Under the pieces are notes generated by a model. That model saw nothing but the letters and a program-made list of their open reading frames with translations. It was not told where the DNA came from and did not search any database. DNA of 10,420 nucleotides from Candidatus Glassbacteria bacterium RIFCSPLOWO2_12_FULL_58_11 (GTDB lineage Bacteria > Gemmatimonadota > Glassbacteria > GWA2-58-10), in contig MFIX01000009.1 in NCBI GenBank assembly GCA_001780825.1, positions 1 through 10,420 on the forward strand, read 5' to 3'. Both the position numbers and the translations under genes were made by a program. This document shows positions 1-8,208 of the stretch, piece after piece (the stretch's first letter is position 1; each line of letters opens with the position of its first letter).

Positions 1-1278
1 GACTCCCTCATTGGCAAAAGCGACAATCACCTCCGAGGTGCCGTAGCGCTTTCGCTGCCAGACCCAGGAGGGCCGCACACGGTAACCCATGCGCTGCTGC
101 AGCAGACGGAAGCCCTCGGGGTAGCGCTCATTGTAGCGCGCCAGGTTGTCCGACTCGGTCCAGAGAGACCAGTAGTTGGCGCCCAGGTCGAGCACGTGCA
201 TGAGCGCCCATTCCATCCGGTTGGCTCCGCCTTCATCCACCGGCAGCTTGTCGATATCGTACTGGCGGTCATTGCCTTGCTCCATGACCACCGCCAGCCA
301 GGGCGGACGGTTGGCGAGGTTCTCGACCTGCAGCGGCTCCTCGATCAGGTCGATACTGTCCGAGCGCAGCCAGCACCCGGCGCGGACCGACTGGTCCAGG
401 ACCTCGCGGTTGCCGGTCCGGCTGATATCCGGCTGGGTGTTAACCGCCAGCGGCGTCTTTTTCCAGGCGTCGAACTGGAAGCGGGCCATTGAGACCATCG
501 TGCTTTCCGCGGTCAGATAGTCCGGGAAGGGATTGGGCAGGTCGCCGGTGTGGCCCTCGCCCCAGAAGCCGTACATCATCAGGTCCATGAACTCGATCAG
601 CGCGTTGCCGTCGAACTCGGCGGCCAGGAGCTCGTTAAGCTCCCGGAAAGCTTTCTGGAACTCCGGGTGATCGTAGCGCGGCTCCATACAGTCGTAGCCG
701 AAACGGTCCTTGCCGCCGATATTGACCAGGGGCACTCTGTCGCGCAGGAAATCCGGCAGAGCGATGTTTCTGGGCTGGATGTTCGGACTGGATAGCTGGA
801 TCCGGAAGCCGACCCGCTGGCCATAGGTTTTCGCCGCATCCAGGGAGAGTTTCCAGACCGGAGAGAAATCCAGCTTTCCGGGTTGAGTCTGAATGTCGCG
901 CCAGTCGCAGCGTATATAAAGGATATCGACAAAGGGCAGCGAGGCCAGCTTCTCGACATGCCGCTCGAGCGTTTCCTGTCCCTTGCGGGCGGCCAGGGAG
1001 GGGCCGCCTTCCTCCCAGGTGTAGCCGACCAGTCCCAGGCCGAAATTCCTGATCCGCTCTTTCGAGGGCGTGGTGTTGGCGATATTGCGCCAGCCTTCAT
1101 CCTGGTCCAGGCCGAACGGTCCCTGGTCCAGACGGTCTTTTGGCGCGGGGCCGCAGCCAAAATCATAGCCCTGCCAGAGATGGACCGGCACATCGGCCCG
1201 CAGGGCCGCGGGACCAAGTCCCGCTCCCAGCAAGGCCCCCGCTCCGGCGGCCTTTAAAAAATTCCTTCTGTTGGTCAT
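1..1278 (-). CDS. Tat-exported putative TIM-barrel glycoside-hydrolase-like protein (3' end beyond window)
   Basis: The frame is open from an ATG at 1278 to the left edge, giving 426 residues with no stop, so the C-terminus is missing. The start is fixed by a GGAGG (minus strand, 1283-1287) four bases upstream. The N-terminus is a clear Tat signal: NRRNFLK at residues 3-9, a Gly/Ala/Leu-rich stretch, then a likely cleavage near residues 25-28. The mature part reads like a clan GH-A (beta/alpha)8 barrel, with segments such as YIRCDWRDIQ followed by a Gln-Pro-Gly-Lys-Leu-Asp-Phe turn. YGFWGEGHTG places Glu241 where a barrel acid/base would sit, and Glu333 in VVMEQG could be the nucleophile. The last visible residues (VIVAFANEGV) look like the start of a beta-sandwich domain. 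It resembles GH42-like or DUF4832-type proteins, but I cannot assign a family; the catalytic residues are inference. It follows the alpha/beta hydrolase gene after 35 bases and is probably the fourth gene of the operon. Confidence 0.85.
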   Translation of the reverse strand, partial: MTNRRNFLKAAGAGALLGAGLGPAALRADVPVHLWQGYDFGCGPAPKDRLDQGPFGLDQDEGWRNIANTTPSKERIRNFGLGLVGYTWEEGGPSLAARKGQETLERHVEKLASLPFVDILYIRCDWRDIQTQPGKLDFSPVWKLSLDAAKTYGQRVGFRIQLSSPNIQPRNIALPDFLRDRVPLVNIGGKDRFGYDCMEPRYDHPEFQKAFRELNELLAAEFDGNALIEFMDLMMYGFWGEGHTGDLPNPFPDYLTAESTMVSMARFQFDAWKKTPLAVNTQPDISRTGNREVLDQSVRAGCWLRSDSIDLIEEPLQVENLANRPPWLAVVMEQGNDRQYDIDKLPVDEGGANRMEWALMHVLDLGANYWSLWTESDNLARYNERYPEGFRLLQQRMGYRVRPSWVWQRKRYGTSEVIVAFANEGV

Positions 1279-1313
1279 CGCGCCTCCAGAAAAATCAGTT
1301 ATAAATCTTCCGT

Positions 1314-3380
1314 TCAATGGATAGCGACTCCGCCCGGAAGCACGTACTCTACCGGCCATTCCTCGCGCATACTCTCGACAATCCCGGACCAGTCCACCTT
1401 GTCCGGACTGTCCGAGGGGAGCAGCTCGACCTCCGGCAGGGCCTCGGCGATCGAGCCGGCGATCCGGTTTGCCTCTCCCGGTCCGCTGACCAGGATCTTC
1501 TTAGCCCCCAACTGGAGGGAAACGTAGCGGGCGGCGATCTCCGCATCTTCGATCATCTGCAGGAAATAGGGCCGGCCGGTCAGCAGCGTGTTGACCACAT
1601 AGTTTATCAGCACGCCGGAGAGGGGGCTGTAGTACTGACGGTCGAGCTCGACCTTGGCCAGTCGCGGGTCATCGATAGATACTACTGTATAAAGCAGCTT
1701 ATCCTCACCCTGCCCGCGGAAATCGAAAGAGACTACCTCGTAACCCTGGTCCAGGTACTTTTTCACAGTTGGCCAGTCCGCCGAGGATAATTTTCCCCGG
1801 TTGCCGATCCAGAGTAGAGTTTTATCCGCGGGCCGGTTGCGCTTGAAGATATGCAGCAGGGGCAGGGATAGCATGGCGCTGTGGTGCAGAACGATCCGGC
1901 TCACCTGGTAGCCTTCGAGCTCGGAACTTCCCGTCTCCTCCACGCCAATCTCGTTCTCTGCCGGTACGGCTTGCCAGGGCGTGACCTTCCAGGTGTCGAT
2001 TCCCGGATAGAGGCTTCCCCTGTATTCCGCAGCCAGGCTCCGTGGGCCTTGTTTCTTCATCTCTGCCGCATAGTCCCGGATTAACTGGAAGATGGTCCGG
2101 CTCTGCGGGAAATCCAGAGTCACCTGGCCGCTTTTGGTGCACCAGAGATCTTTCTCCTCGAGGATTCTGGTCGAGTCGAGATCGTATTTGACCGGCATAT
2201 TGTTGAAACGGTCTAAAAAAGCGAGAGCGAATTCCTGGTTGTAGTTGGAGAAACTGTGCGGGTGATAACCCTCGGTAAGCGCTATCCGCTCCGGGTGGCC
2301 GAAGCGGCGGTAAACCGCCTCGACCTGGCGGAAAGTTTCGCGGGTCCCCTCGATCGGGAAAAAATCCTCTACCGCCGCGCTGATCACCACGGGCCGCGGA
2401 TAGATCAGGAGCAGCAGGCCCGCATGGTCGATACCGTCTGAAAGCATGCGGTAGTTGTCTTGTTCAGAGTCATTATCCGGGTCGGCGAAAATACGGTTAT
2501 ACATGCGCATCGGCAGGGAGCAGATATAGCAGGAGGGCGCGGCAGCGTGGATGCGCGTATCGAGCGCGGCGATATGCGAAGACTGATAGCCTCCGCCGCT
2601 GGTCCCGGTAATCGAGATCCGGGAACCGTCCACTTCTGGCCGTGTGAGCAGATAATCCACCGCGCGGATGCCGTCCCAGACCATCCAGCGGGTCAGGCTG
2701 GCGCCGGCGATATAGGCCAGGTCGCCGATGATTGCGTGCTCGCCGCAGACCAGGTTGTAGCGGCTTTCCCCACGCCCGGCATCCCAGCACTGGCTGCGCT
2801 CGCCCTGGCCTATCGGGTCCAGGCAGAGTACGACATAGCCGCGTTTCGCCAGGCGGCCGGAAATCTGCTGGTAGTTGCGGAATGCTTTGGCCAGTGGAGA
2901 GTGGCCGCAGGTGACGATGACTGCTGGAGCCGGTTTTTTAAGTCCATCCGGCACGTACACCAGTGCAGTCACTTTAAAACCGGGCAGACTTTCGAAAATG
3001 AGCTTTTCAATCCGGTAGCCTTCGAGCTGGAGCGTTCCGGTAATTACCGGATTGAGCGGTGTTTTCTCCTCAGGCAGCCCGCCGATATCCTCCAGCAGGT
3101 CGCGGCGCAGCTCGCGCTGGAGCTCCAGCAGCTCGGTCTCGTCGCGGACAGCTCTCAGTCTGGCTTTTCTCAGCTCATCCTGCCGCCAGCCCATCTCCAC
3201 CTGATAGCGCAGAAAAGGAGTGATCCTTTTGCCCGGCTGCGGAGGTTTTTTCACCACCGTGAAAATATCAGCATCTACCTGGCTGTCAGCCGGGCGGACA
3301 AATGACGGTCCGAGAAGCAGCATCGAAAGAGACAGGACTACAACGGCGCTTTTCGCCTCGAAAAAGATCGCTCTGTTCAA
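1314..3380 (-). CDS. Secreted tandem alpha/beta hydrolase, acetyl-xylan-esterase-like, with degenerate second domain
   Basis: 688 residues. Residues about 10-32 form a hydrophobic signal peptide (VVVLSLSMLLLGPSF), so export to the periplasm or surface is likely. The first catalytic domain (about 110-395) has a strand and turn of the acetyl-xylan-esterase/abhydrolase_7 type (VLCLDPIGQGERS), a nucleophile elbow GTSGGG with Ser261, an acidic candidate Asp339 in AAVEDFFPIEG, and His373/His375 in EGYHPHSF. The second half (about 465-688) repeats the fold signature (VVSFDFRGQGEDK), but where an elbow should be it reads VSGPGEAN, without GxSxG, so it is probably non-catalytic. Substrate is unknown; ester removal from a carbohydrate is plausible from the family and the neighbouring GH-like gene. 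The start is TTG, with GAGG at 3389-3392 eight bases upstream; no in-frame ATG or GTG lies between it and the upstream gene, and a later ATG would cut the signal peptide. A short ORF ends across this start. Confidence 0.9.
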   Translation of the reverse strand: MNRAIFFEAKSAVVVLSLSMLLLGPSFVRPADSQVDADIFTVVKKPPQPGKRITPFLRYQVEMGWRQDELRKARLRAVRDETELLELQRELRRDLLEDIGGLPEEKTPLNPVITGTLQLEGYRIEKLIFESLPGFKVTALVYVPDGLKKPAPAVIVTCGHSPLAKAFRNYQQISGRLAKRGYVVLCLDPIGQGERSQCWDAGRGESRYNLVCGEHAIIGDLAYIAGASLTRWMVWDGIRAVDYLLTRPEVDGSRISITGTSGGGYQSSHIAALDTRIHAAAPSCYICSLPMRMYNRIFADPDNDSEQDNYRMLSDGIDHAGLLLLIYPRPVVISAAVEDFFPIEGTRETFRQVEAVYRRFGHPERIALTEGYHPHSFSNYNQEFALAFLDRFNNMPVKYDLDSTRILEEKDLWCTKSGQVTLDFPQSRTIFQLIRDYAAEMKKQGPRSLAAEYRGSLYPGIDTWKVTPWQAVPAENEIGVEETGSSELEGYQVSRIVLHHSAMLSLPLLHIFKRNRPADKTLLWIGNRGKLSSADWPTVKKYLDQGYEVVSFDFRGQGEDKLLYTVVSIDDPRLAKVELDRQYYSPLSGVLINYVVNTLLTGRPYFLQMIEDAEIAARYVSLQLGAKKILVSGPGEANRIAGSIAEALPEVELLPSDSPDKVDWSGIVESMREEWPVEYVLPGGVAIH

Positions 3381-3430
3381 AGGCCTATCCTCGGCAGGAG
3401 TTGGGGGAATGACAAAAAGAATTGTTTCAT
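3377..3430 (-). other. Possible 17-codon coupling ORF between SGNH and alpha/beta hydrolase genes
   Basis: The ATG at 3430 overlaps the stop of the SGNH gene (ATGA) and reads MKQFFLSFPQLLPRIGL before a TGA that overlaps the TTG start of the next gene (TTGA). It has no good ribosome binding site. It may carry ribosomes across the junction by termination-reinitiation, or be chance; a lone sequencing indel near the start of the hydrolase gene could also produce this pattern. Confidence 0.2.
3389..3392 (-). promoter_or_regulatory. Ribosome binding site deciding the TTG start of the alpha/beta hydrolase
   Basis: GAGG on the minus strand lies eight bases before TTG at 3380. Upstream in-frame codons back to the end of the previous gene contain no ATG, GTG or TTG, so this site supports TTG as the true start. 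Confidence 0.55.
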
Positions 3431-5733
3431 TTGCCGGGCGGCTCGCCCCGGCTGAGCCTGGTCAGCTCTGGATTATCCGGGAAGCGCTGAAGGCCCAAGC
3501 CGGCAATCTGACCCGCCTGGTTCGGCATGCCGGATGAGCGGTAGAAGAGCGCAAGCTCAATATAATTCTCGAGCCTTCCCGGGTCGAGATAAAGCGCGAG
3601 GCGGAACTCCTCCTCGGCCTGTTCCAGCCGGCCGGAATCCCGGTAGATCCGGCCCAGACCGATCCGCGCTCCGGCCTGGCCGGGATCCCGGCGTAAGGTT
3701 TCCTGGAAACACTTCTCGGCATCGGCGGTCCGGCCCAGTTGCGCGTACAACAGGCCCAGGTTATAGAATGCCTGCGGTGATTCCGCTTCAATTCCCGCCG
3801 CCTCCCGGAAAGCCTCCTCAGCTTTATCGATTTGGCCTTTCATCACATAAAGACGGCCGATATTGTTGTCCAAGCCGGGGAGCTGCGGCTCGACGGCTTT
3901 TATCCGCCGGTAAAGCGCCAAGGCGCTGTCTATCCGGCCCAGCCGTCCGAGCATCTCCGCGTAGTTACTGAGCATGGCGTAGTTGTCCGGATAATAATTC
4001 AGCGCCTTTTCGTAGGTCACTTTCGCGCTGTCCACCTGATCGAGAAGGAGGTAAGCCTCGGCCAGTCGGGTGAGGACGATCAGGTGATCCGGTGTCCGGG
4101 TTTCAGCGTTTCGCAGATACTCCACCGCCTTGCCCGGAGCGCCGAGGCGGAGAAGAGTCGAGCCCATCAGGTACTGTGCTTCCCCTTCCGAGGAGATATT
4201 ATTCCACTGGCTCACCAGAATGTGATAAACCTCCCGGAATTTTTTGGCCCACAGCAGCACCTTGGCGAGATTGATCGTTCCTTCCCGGAAATAGGCGGGA
4301 GGCAGCGAATCCAGGACTGATTTAAAAAGTACACCAAGCTCCGCCGGGCTGGGAGCGGTCCGCTGTTGAATGAACCCCTTTTTCTCCATCCAGCCCATTA
4401 GCTGGAGAGCGATCAACAGGTTGCCCTCAGACGAGGGATGAATATGGTCGTCGAGCAGCTCATTTCCGATCAGGCCGCCCGGCGAGCGTCTCTCGAAAGT
4501 CGTACGGACATCCACCAGCTCGGCATCCGGGCTGGTGGCTTCCTCCAGCAGAATCCGATGGATCGGCTCCTGGGCGCGCAGCGGGCAGACATCCAGCTCC
4601 CGGGCCTGGTAAAGTTCTTCTCCGGCCAGGAGCGTATCGCCCTCAGCCAGCAGGGCCCGGCCCAGAGAAAAATGGGCGTCCGCGTACTTTGGATCGATAG
4701 ACACGGCCATCCTCAAACTCTGAATGCTCTCCGCAATCCGGTTTTCGGCGAGCAGAGCCATGCCGGAGGACATGCTCCGGGCGAACCGCATCCGGCTGTC
4801 ATCGTCCAACCCCTCCCGGCTCTGGCTCTTGAACGGCGAAAAATCCTTGATATTGTCCACCGGCCGAAGGAAAACTGCCGGCACTCCGGCTTTTGCGCAG
4901 AGAGTTTTCATCCGCCGGATATTGAAACGAAAATGCTCGAATACACCATTCGAGAACAGGGTATCTCGGCGGTAGTAGTCCAGCCCGGCGCTGCGATCGA
5001 GAATGGTTTGCACCTCGGACGGGAGCACGGTTCCACTTTCAGGGGCTCGGCCGGCCGGCTTCCCGCCGCTGAGCTTGCCTCTCAGGGAGTGGTAAGCCCG
5101 GCTGAGAAGCTGATAGGTCCTGAGCCGGGATAACCGGTCCTGAAAGCCCGAGAGCAGGGAAGGCCGGTTAAAAAATTTCTCATAAGTCCGGGCTTCGAGG
5201 AACTCGTTGTGGCCCGCCTCGATAATGAACAGATCGGGTTCGAAGTTTAACAGCTCTTCCATGATCCGGACCATCCGGTAACTGGCGTAACTTATCCCGC
5301 CACAGTTTACCACCTCGTAGTTCATTCCGGAGCCGGGTATCCGGGCCAGCAATCTCCTGAGCCAGCCCGAGAACGAAGTGGCGTCCAGGAAAGGGTGACC
5401 ATAGGTTGTGGAGCCTCCGAGCGTGAAGATACGGAAGGTACCGGGTTGTTTCCGGGCGGCAAAATCCTGCGGGTTGAACCAGCTCAGCTTGCCCGGAGCG
5501 GTTTTCATCCGGAAAGAGCCGTCCTCGGCGCGGTAGGTGACAAAAAGAGGGTTCGAGCCGGAAAAACCGACATAAGGGTCTTCACCGGGGCCGGCGAGAG
5601 AGCCCGGAAGGAGGAGCCGCAACAGGAGCTCGAAGACGGCGAGCAGGCCCGCGCCCATAATGACCAGCAGCAGCCGCTGAATTAGTGTCGGCTTTTTCCT
5701 CGATTTCCTGGTATTGCGTTTGGGGGCTTTCAC
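3427..5733 (-). CDS. Membrane-anchored SGNH/GDSL hydrolase with TPR repeats (downstream paralog)
   Basis: 768 residues. A Lys/Arg-rich N-terminus is followed by one transmembrane segment (about 18-43, with the family-like E-x-x-x-R in FELLLR), so the bulk should face the periplasm. The SGNH blocks are intact: LGGSTTYG with Ser108, VNCGGISYASY with Gly145/146, AGHNEF with Asn176, and DDHIH with Asp429 and His432. Between the third and last blocks lies a TPR-like stretch (about 327-385). Seven 34-residue TPRs fill about 517-754, suited to protein binding. The protein is probably an esterase or acyl-ester hydrolase acting at the envelope; substrate unknown. It is a clear paralog of the gene immediately upstream, colinear over its full length. 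The start is GTG, supported by the matching GTG-AAA in the paralog; the purine-rich GGAG lies 11 bases away, which is weak. The TGA stop overlaps an ATG (ATGA) of a short ORF leading to the next gene. Confidence 0.93.
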   Translation of the reverse strand: MKAPKRNTRKSRKKPTLIQRLLLVIMGAGLLAVFELLLRLLLPGSLAGPGEDPYVGFSGSNPLFVTYRAEDGSFRMKTAPGKLSWFNPQDFAARKQPGTFRIFTLGGSTTYGHPFLDATSFSGWLRRLLARIPGSGMNYEVVNCGGISYASYRMVRIMEELLNFEPDLFIIEAGHNEFLEARTYEKFFNRPSLLSGFQDRLSRLRTYQLLSRAYHSLRGKLSGGKPAGRAPESGTVLPSEVQTILDRSAGLDYYRRDTLFSNGVFEHFRFNIRRMKTLCAKAGVPAVFLRPVDNIKDFSPFKSQSREGLDDDSRMRFARSMSSGMALLAENRIAESIQSLRMAVSIDPKYADAHFSLGRALLAEGDTLLAGEELYQARELDVCPLRAQEPIHRILLEEATSPDAELVDVRTTFERRSPGGLIGNELLDDHIHPSSEGNLLIALQLMGWMEKKGFIQQRTAPSPAELGVLFKSVLDSLPPAYFREGTINLAKVLLWAKKFREVYHILVSQWNNISSEGEAQYLMGSTLLRLGAPGKAVEYLRNAETRTPDHLIVLTRLAEAYLLLDQVDSAKVTYEKALNYYPDNYAMLSNYAEMLGRLGRIDSALALYRRIKAVEPQLPGLDNNIGRLYVMKGQIDKAEEAFREAAGIEAESPQAFYNLGLLYAQLGRTADAEKCFQETLRRDPGQAGARIGLGRIYRDSGRLEQAEEEFRLALYLDPGRLENYIELALFYRSSGMPNQAGQIAGLGLQRFPDNPELTRLSRGEPPGK

Positions 5734-5762
5734 AGTCGGTACTGCTCCGCTGCGGTATCAGC

Positions 5763-5790
5763 GTAGGGGCGACGCATGCGTCGCCCCTAC
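5763..5790. repeat. Perfect 28-base palindrome between the SGNH paralogs
   Basis: Two 14-base arms (GTAGGGGCGACGCA and its exact complement) meet without a spacer at a central GCATGC. The palindrome lies in the 101-base gap between the two SGNH genes. No T-run follows on either strand, so it is not a standard terminator. Palindromes with GTAGGGGCG-type ends are familiar as dispersed repeats in many environmental bacteria, which is the likeliest nature here; as RNA it could fold into a stable hairpin and affect mRNA stability within the operon. Confidence 0.8.
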
Positions 5791-5834
5791 AGTGCTTGTC
5801 TCTGGCCTGAATTCGTGATTATTCCTTCACGCTA

Positions 5835-8162
5835 CTAGTTAACCGATTGATCCCCTTTGCTCAACTTGACAAGCTGCGGGTTGTCCGGGAAGCGTTGAAG
5901 GCCGAGGCTGGCGATCTCGCGGGACAGATCGTTCTTGCCGGTGGAGCGGTACAGCAGGGCCAGGTTTATATAAGTCTCAGGCAAATCGGGATTGATCTTG
6001 AGGGCCTGGTTGAACTGCTCTTCAGCCAGCTCGGGACGGCCGGTCTCCTGATAGATATTTCCCAGGTTTATATGTGCTCCGGCATGCTGCGGGTCTATCC
6101 GGATGGCCTCCTGCAAGTATTCTTCGGCTTCTTTAAGCTTTTCATTTTTTGAATAGAGAAGACCCAGATTGAAACAGGCTTCCGGATCGCCCGGGTGGGC
6201 TCCGGCCGCTTTTTCGAAAGTTTCCGCGGCCAGCTTGAAGTTCCCCATCTGGGAATAAACCAGACCGATATTGTTATCCAGCCCGGCCAGGCCGGGGTCC
6301 AGGCGCTCGATCCGGTGAAATACGGCCAGGGCCCGCTCGTACTGGCCGGACTTGCCCAGGAACACTCCGTAATCGTTGAGCAGCGGCACGTTATCCGGAA
6401 AAAGCTTTACCGCTCGTTCATAGATGGCCGAGGCGCTGTCCTCTGCTCCAAGCACAGTATAGAGCGCCGCCAGTTTGCTCAGCACCAGAAGATTGTCGGA
6501 TTCCAGGGTAAAGGCTTGTTTCAAATGCTCCACCGCCCGCGGGAGACTGCCCAGCGCCTCGAGTGCTGTTCCAATCAGATACTGGGCTTCACTGTCCCCG
6601 GCCAGAAGCTGCCGCTGATTGTCCAGCACCACGTAGGCTTCACGGTATTTCTTGGCCCAGATGAGCGTCTTAGCCAGCACGACAATACCGTGACGGAAAT
6701 ATTCCGGAGGCAAGGAATCCAGGACCGCGGCGTAAAGACTGTCCAACTGGGCCGGACTGGGCGCGCTGTTGGCCTCGATCAGCCCCTGCTGTTCCATCCA
6801 GCCCAACAGCTTGAGGGCGATCAGCAGATTACCCTCCGGTGTCGGGTGAACATGGTCGATCATCAGCTCGTCTCCGATTAAGCCCCCGGGTGAGCGCAAC
6901 TGGAACAAAGCCTGAAGATCGAGCAACGGGATATTCGCCCGGTCGGTCTCTTCTTTCAGAATCCTGTGGATCGGCTCCTGAGGACGCAGGGGGCAGACAT
7001 CGAGTTCCCGGGCGGCCAGCAGATATTTTGACGCCAGCGCTGTATCTCCGGTTTCCAAGTACGAGCGGCCCAGAATGAAATTGCAGCCGGCATTCAGGGA
7101 ATCGATTTGCATGGCCTCTTTAAAGAGTTCAATTCCCTCAGGAATCCGGCCTTCCGACATCAGTGAGATACCCTCAGCGGTCAGATTCGCGAATTTCAGC
7201 CGGGATTCATTGTCCAGGTCCTCCCGCCCCTGGCTTTTAAAAGGCGAAAAGTCCTTGATATTGTCCACCGGGTCCAGGAATACGAGCCTGACCCCGCTCC
7301 GGCGGCTAATATTTATCATCCGCTGAATGTTGAAGCGAAAGTGCTCGAATACCCCTTTGGAGAACAGGGAATCCCGATGGTAAAAATCCAGCCCGGCGCT
7401 GCGGTCGAGAATGGTCTCTACCTCGGCGGGAAGCACATTTTGTTTGTCGTATGAACCAGCGGGGGAGGCTTTGCCCTTGCCGGCGGACTTGTTTCTGACC
7501 GAGCGGTAAGCCCGGCTTAGCAATTGATAACTCCGCAGCTTGGCGAGCTGATCGCGCGCCTCGAGTACAAAGGAAGGCTTGCGAAAAAAGTCTGCATAGG
7601 TGCGGGCCTCGAGGAATTCGTTGTGGCCGGTCAGGTCCACGATCAAATCCGGCTGGAGCGGCAGGATTTCCTGAAGAATCCGCGCTTCCCGGTAACTGGC
7701 GTAACTGATCCCTCCGCAGTTTATCACCTCGTACTTAACCGGCGAATCGGGGGAATGGTTCAACAATTTATCAAGCCAGCCCGAAAAGGAAGTGGCGTTC
7801 ATGAACGGGTGGCCATAGGTGGTAGAGCCGCCGAGAGTGAAAATGCGGAATGTACCCAGCGGTTTTTCGGCGGCAAAATCCCGCGGGTTGAACCACCTGG
7901 CTTTTCCCGGCGCAATGGCCGCCCGGCGGCTCCCGTCGGCGGCCCGGTAATACACGAACAGAGGGTTGGAAGATGAGAAGCCCACATAAGGGTCTTCCCC
8001 GGCGGCGGAGGGGGCGCCGGGCGAGACTAGGCGCAGCATGATTTCGATCACGGCGAGCAGGAGGAAGCTGGAGGAAACCAGCAACAGGCGCTGAAGAATA
8101 GTGGTTTTCCGGCGAGGGGTACCGGCTTTTTTGACGGTGCGATTCTCAGGTTTCACTGCCAA
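5835..8162 (-). CDS. Membrane-anchored SGNH/GDSL hydrolase with TPR repeats (upstream paralog)
   Basis: 775 residues from TTG at 8162; a GTG at 8156 is equally plausible. The GTG is favoured by alignment, since both paralogs read GTG-AAA followed by a basic tail, with AG-rich bases 11 nt upstream; the TTG is favoured by a GAG five bases upstream. The basic N-terminus precedes one transmembrane helix (about 22-47, containing E-I-M-L-R). All SGNH blocks are present: LGGSTTYG with Ser113, INCGGISYASY, TGHNEF with Asn181, and IDHVH with Asp436 and His439. A TPR-like segment (about 333-390) sits inside the hydrolase domain, and seven 34-residue TPRs occupy about 524-761. Both copies keep the full catalytic set, so both are probably active envelope hydrolases, possibly on different ester substrates or partners. 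It is the first gene after the promoter at 8209-8237 and therefore the likely head of the four-gene operon. Confidence 0.93.
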   Translation of the reverse strand: MAVKPENRTVKKAGTPRRKTTILQRLLLVSSSFLLLAVIEIMLRLVSPGAPSAAGEDPYVGFSSSNPLFVYYRAADGSRRAAIAPGKARWFNPRDFAAEKPLGTFRIFTLGGSTTYGHPFMNATSFSGWLDKLLNHSPDSPVKYEVINCGGISYASYREARILQEILPLQPDLIVDLTGHNEFLEARTYADFFRKPSFVLEARDQLAKLRSYQLLSRAYRSVRNKSAGKGKASPAGSYDKQNVLPAEVETILDRSAGLDFYHRDSLFSKGVFEHFRFNIQRMINISRRSGVRLVFLDPVDNIKDFSPFKSQGREDLDNESRLKFANLTAEGISLMSEGRIPEGIELFKEAMQIDSLNAGCNFILGRSYLETGDTALASKYLLAARELDVCPLRPQEPIHRILKEETDRANIPLLDLQALFQLRSPGGLIGDELMIDHVHPTPEGNLLIALKLLGWMEQQGLIEANSAPSPAQLDSLYAAVLDSLPPEYFRHGIVVLAKTLIWAKKYREAYVVLDNQRQLLAGDSEAQYLIGTALEALGSLPRAVEHLKQAFTLESDNLLVLSKLAALYTVLGAEDSASAIYERAVKLFPDNVPLLNDYGVFLGKSGQYERALAVFHRIERLDPGLAGLDNNIGLVYSQMGNFKLAAETFEKAAGAHPGDPEACFNLGLLYSKNEKLKEAEEYLQEAIRIDPQHAGAHINLGNIYQETGRPELAEEQFNQALKINPDLPETYINLALLYRSTGKNDLSREIASLGLQRFPDNPQLVKLSKGDQSVN

Positions 8163-8208
8163 AGTTTCTCGCTGCTGAAGGTGAAATGAAACATACGCAA
8201 CGTTAAAA

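Noticed and set aside
597..1217. 206-codon minus-strand frame
   Set aside because: It is an out-of-frame shadow of the Tat-exported GH-like gene, which is continuous from 1278 to the left edge with a signal peptide and a good ribosome binding site; the shadow is rich in Arg, Ser and Trp without motifs.
2460..3305. 281-codon open frame on the plus strand
   Set aside because: It lies wholly antisense to the alpha/beta hydrolase gene, whose family motifs are plain; long antisense frames are common in GC-rich genes, and the product shows no domain or signal.
4438..5133. 231-codon plus-strand frame, and a 228-codon one at 6195-6881
   Set aside because: Both mirror the SGNH-TPR genes and have no ribosome binding site or recognisable motif; they arise from codon bias of the real genes.
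5763..5790. Palindrome as an intrinsic terminator between the SGNH genes
   Set aside because: Neither side has a T-run, and the symmetric arms leave no proper loop; a dispersed repeat fits better.
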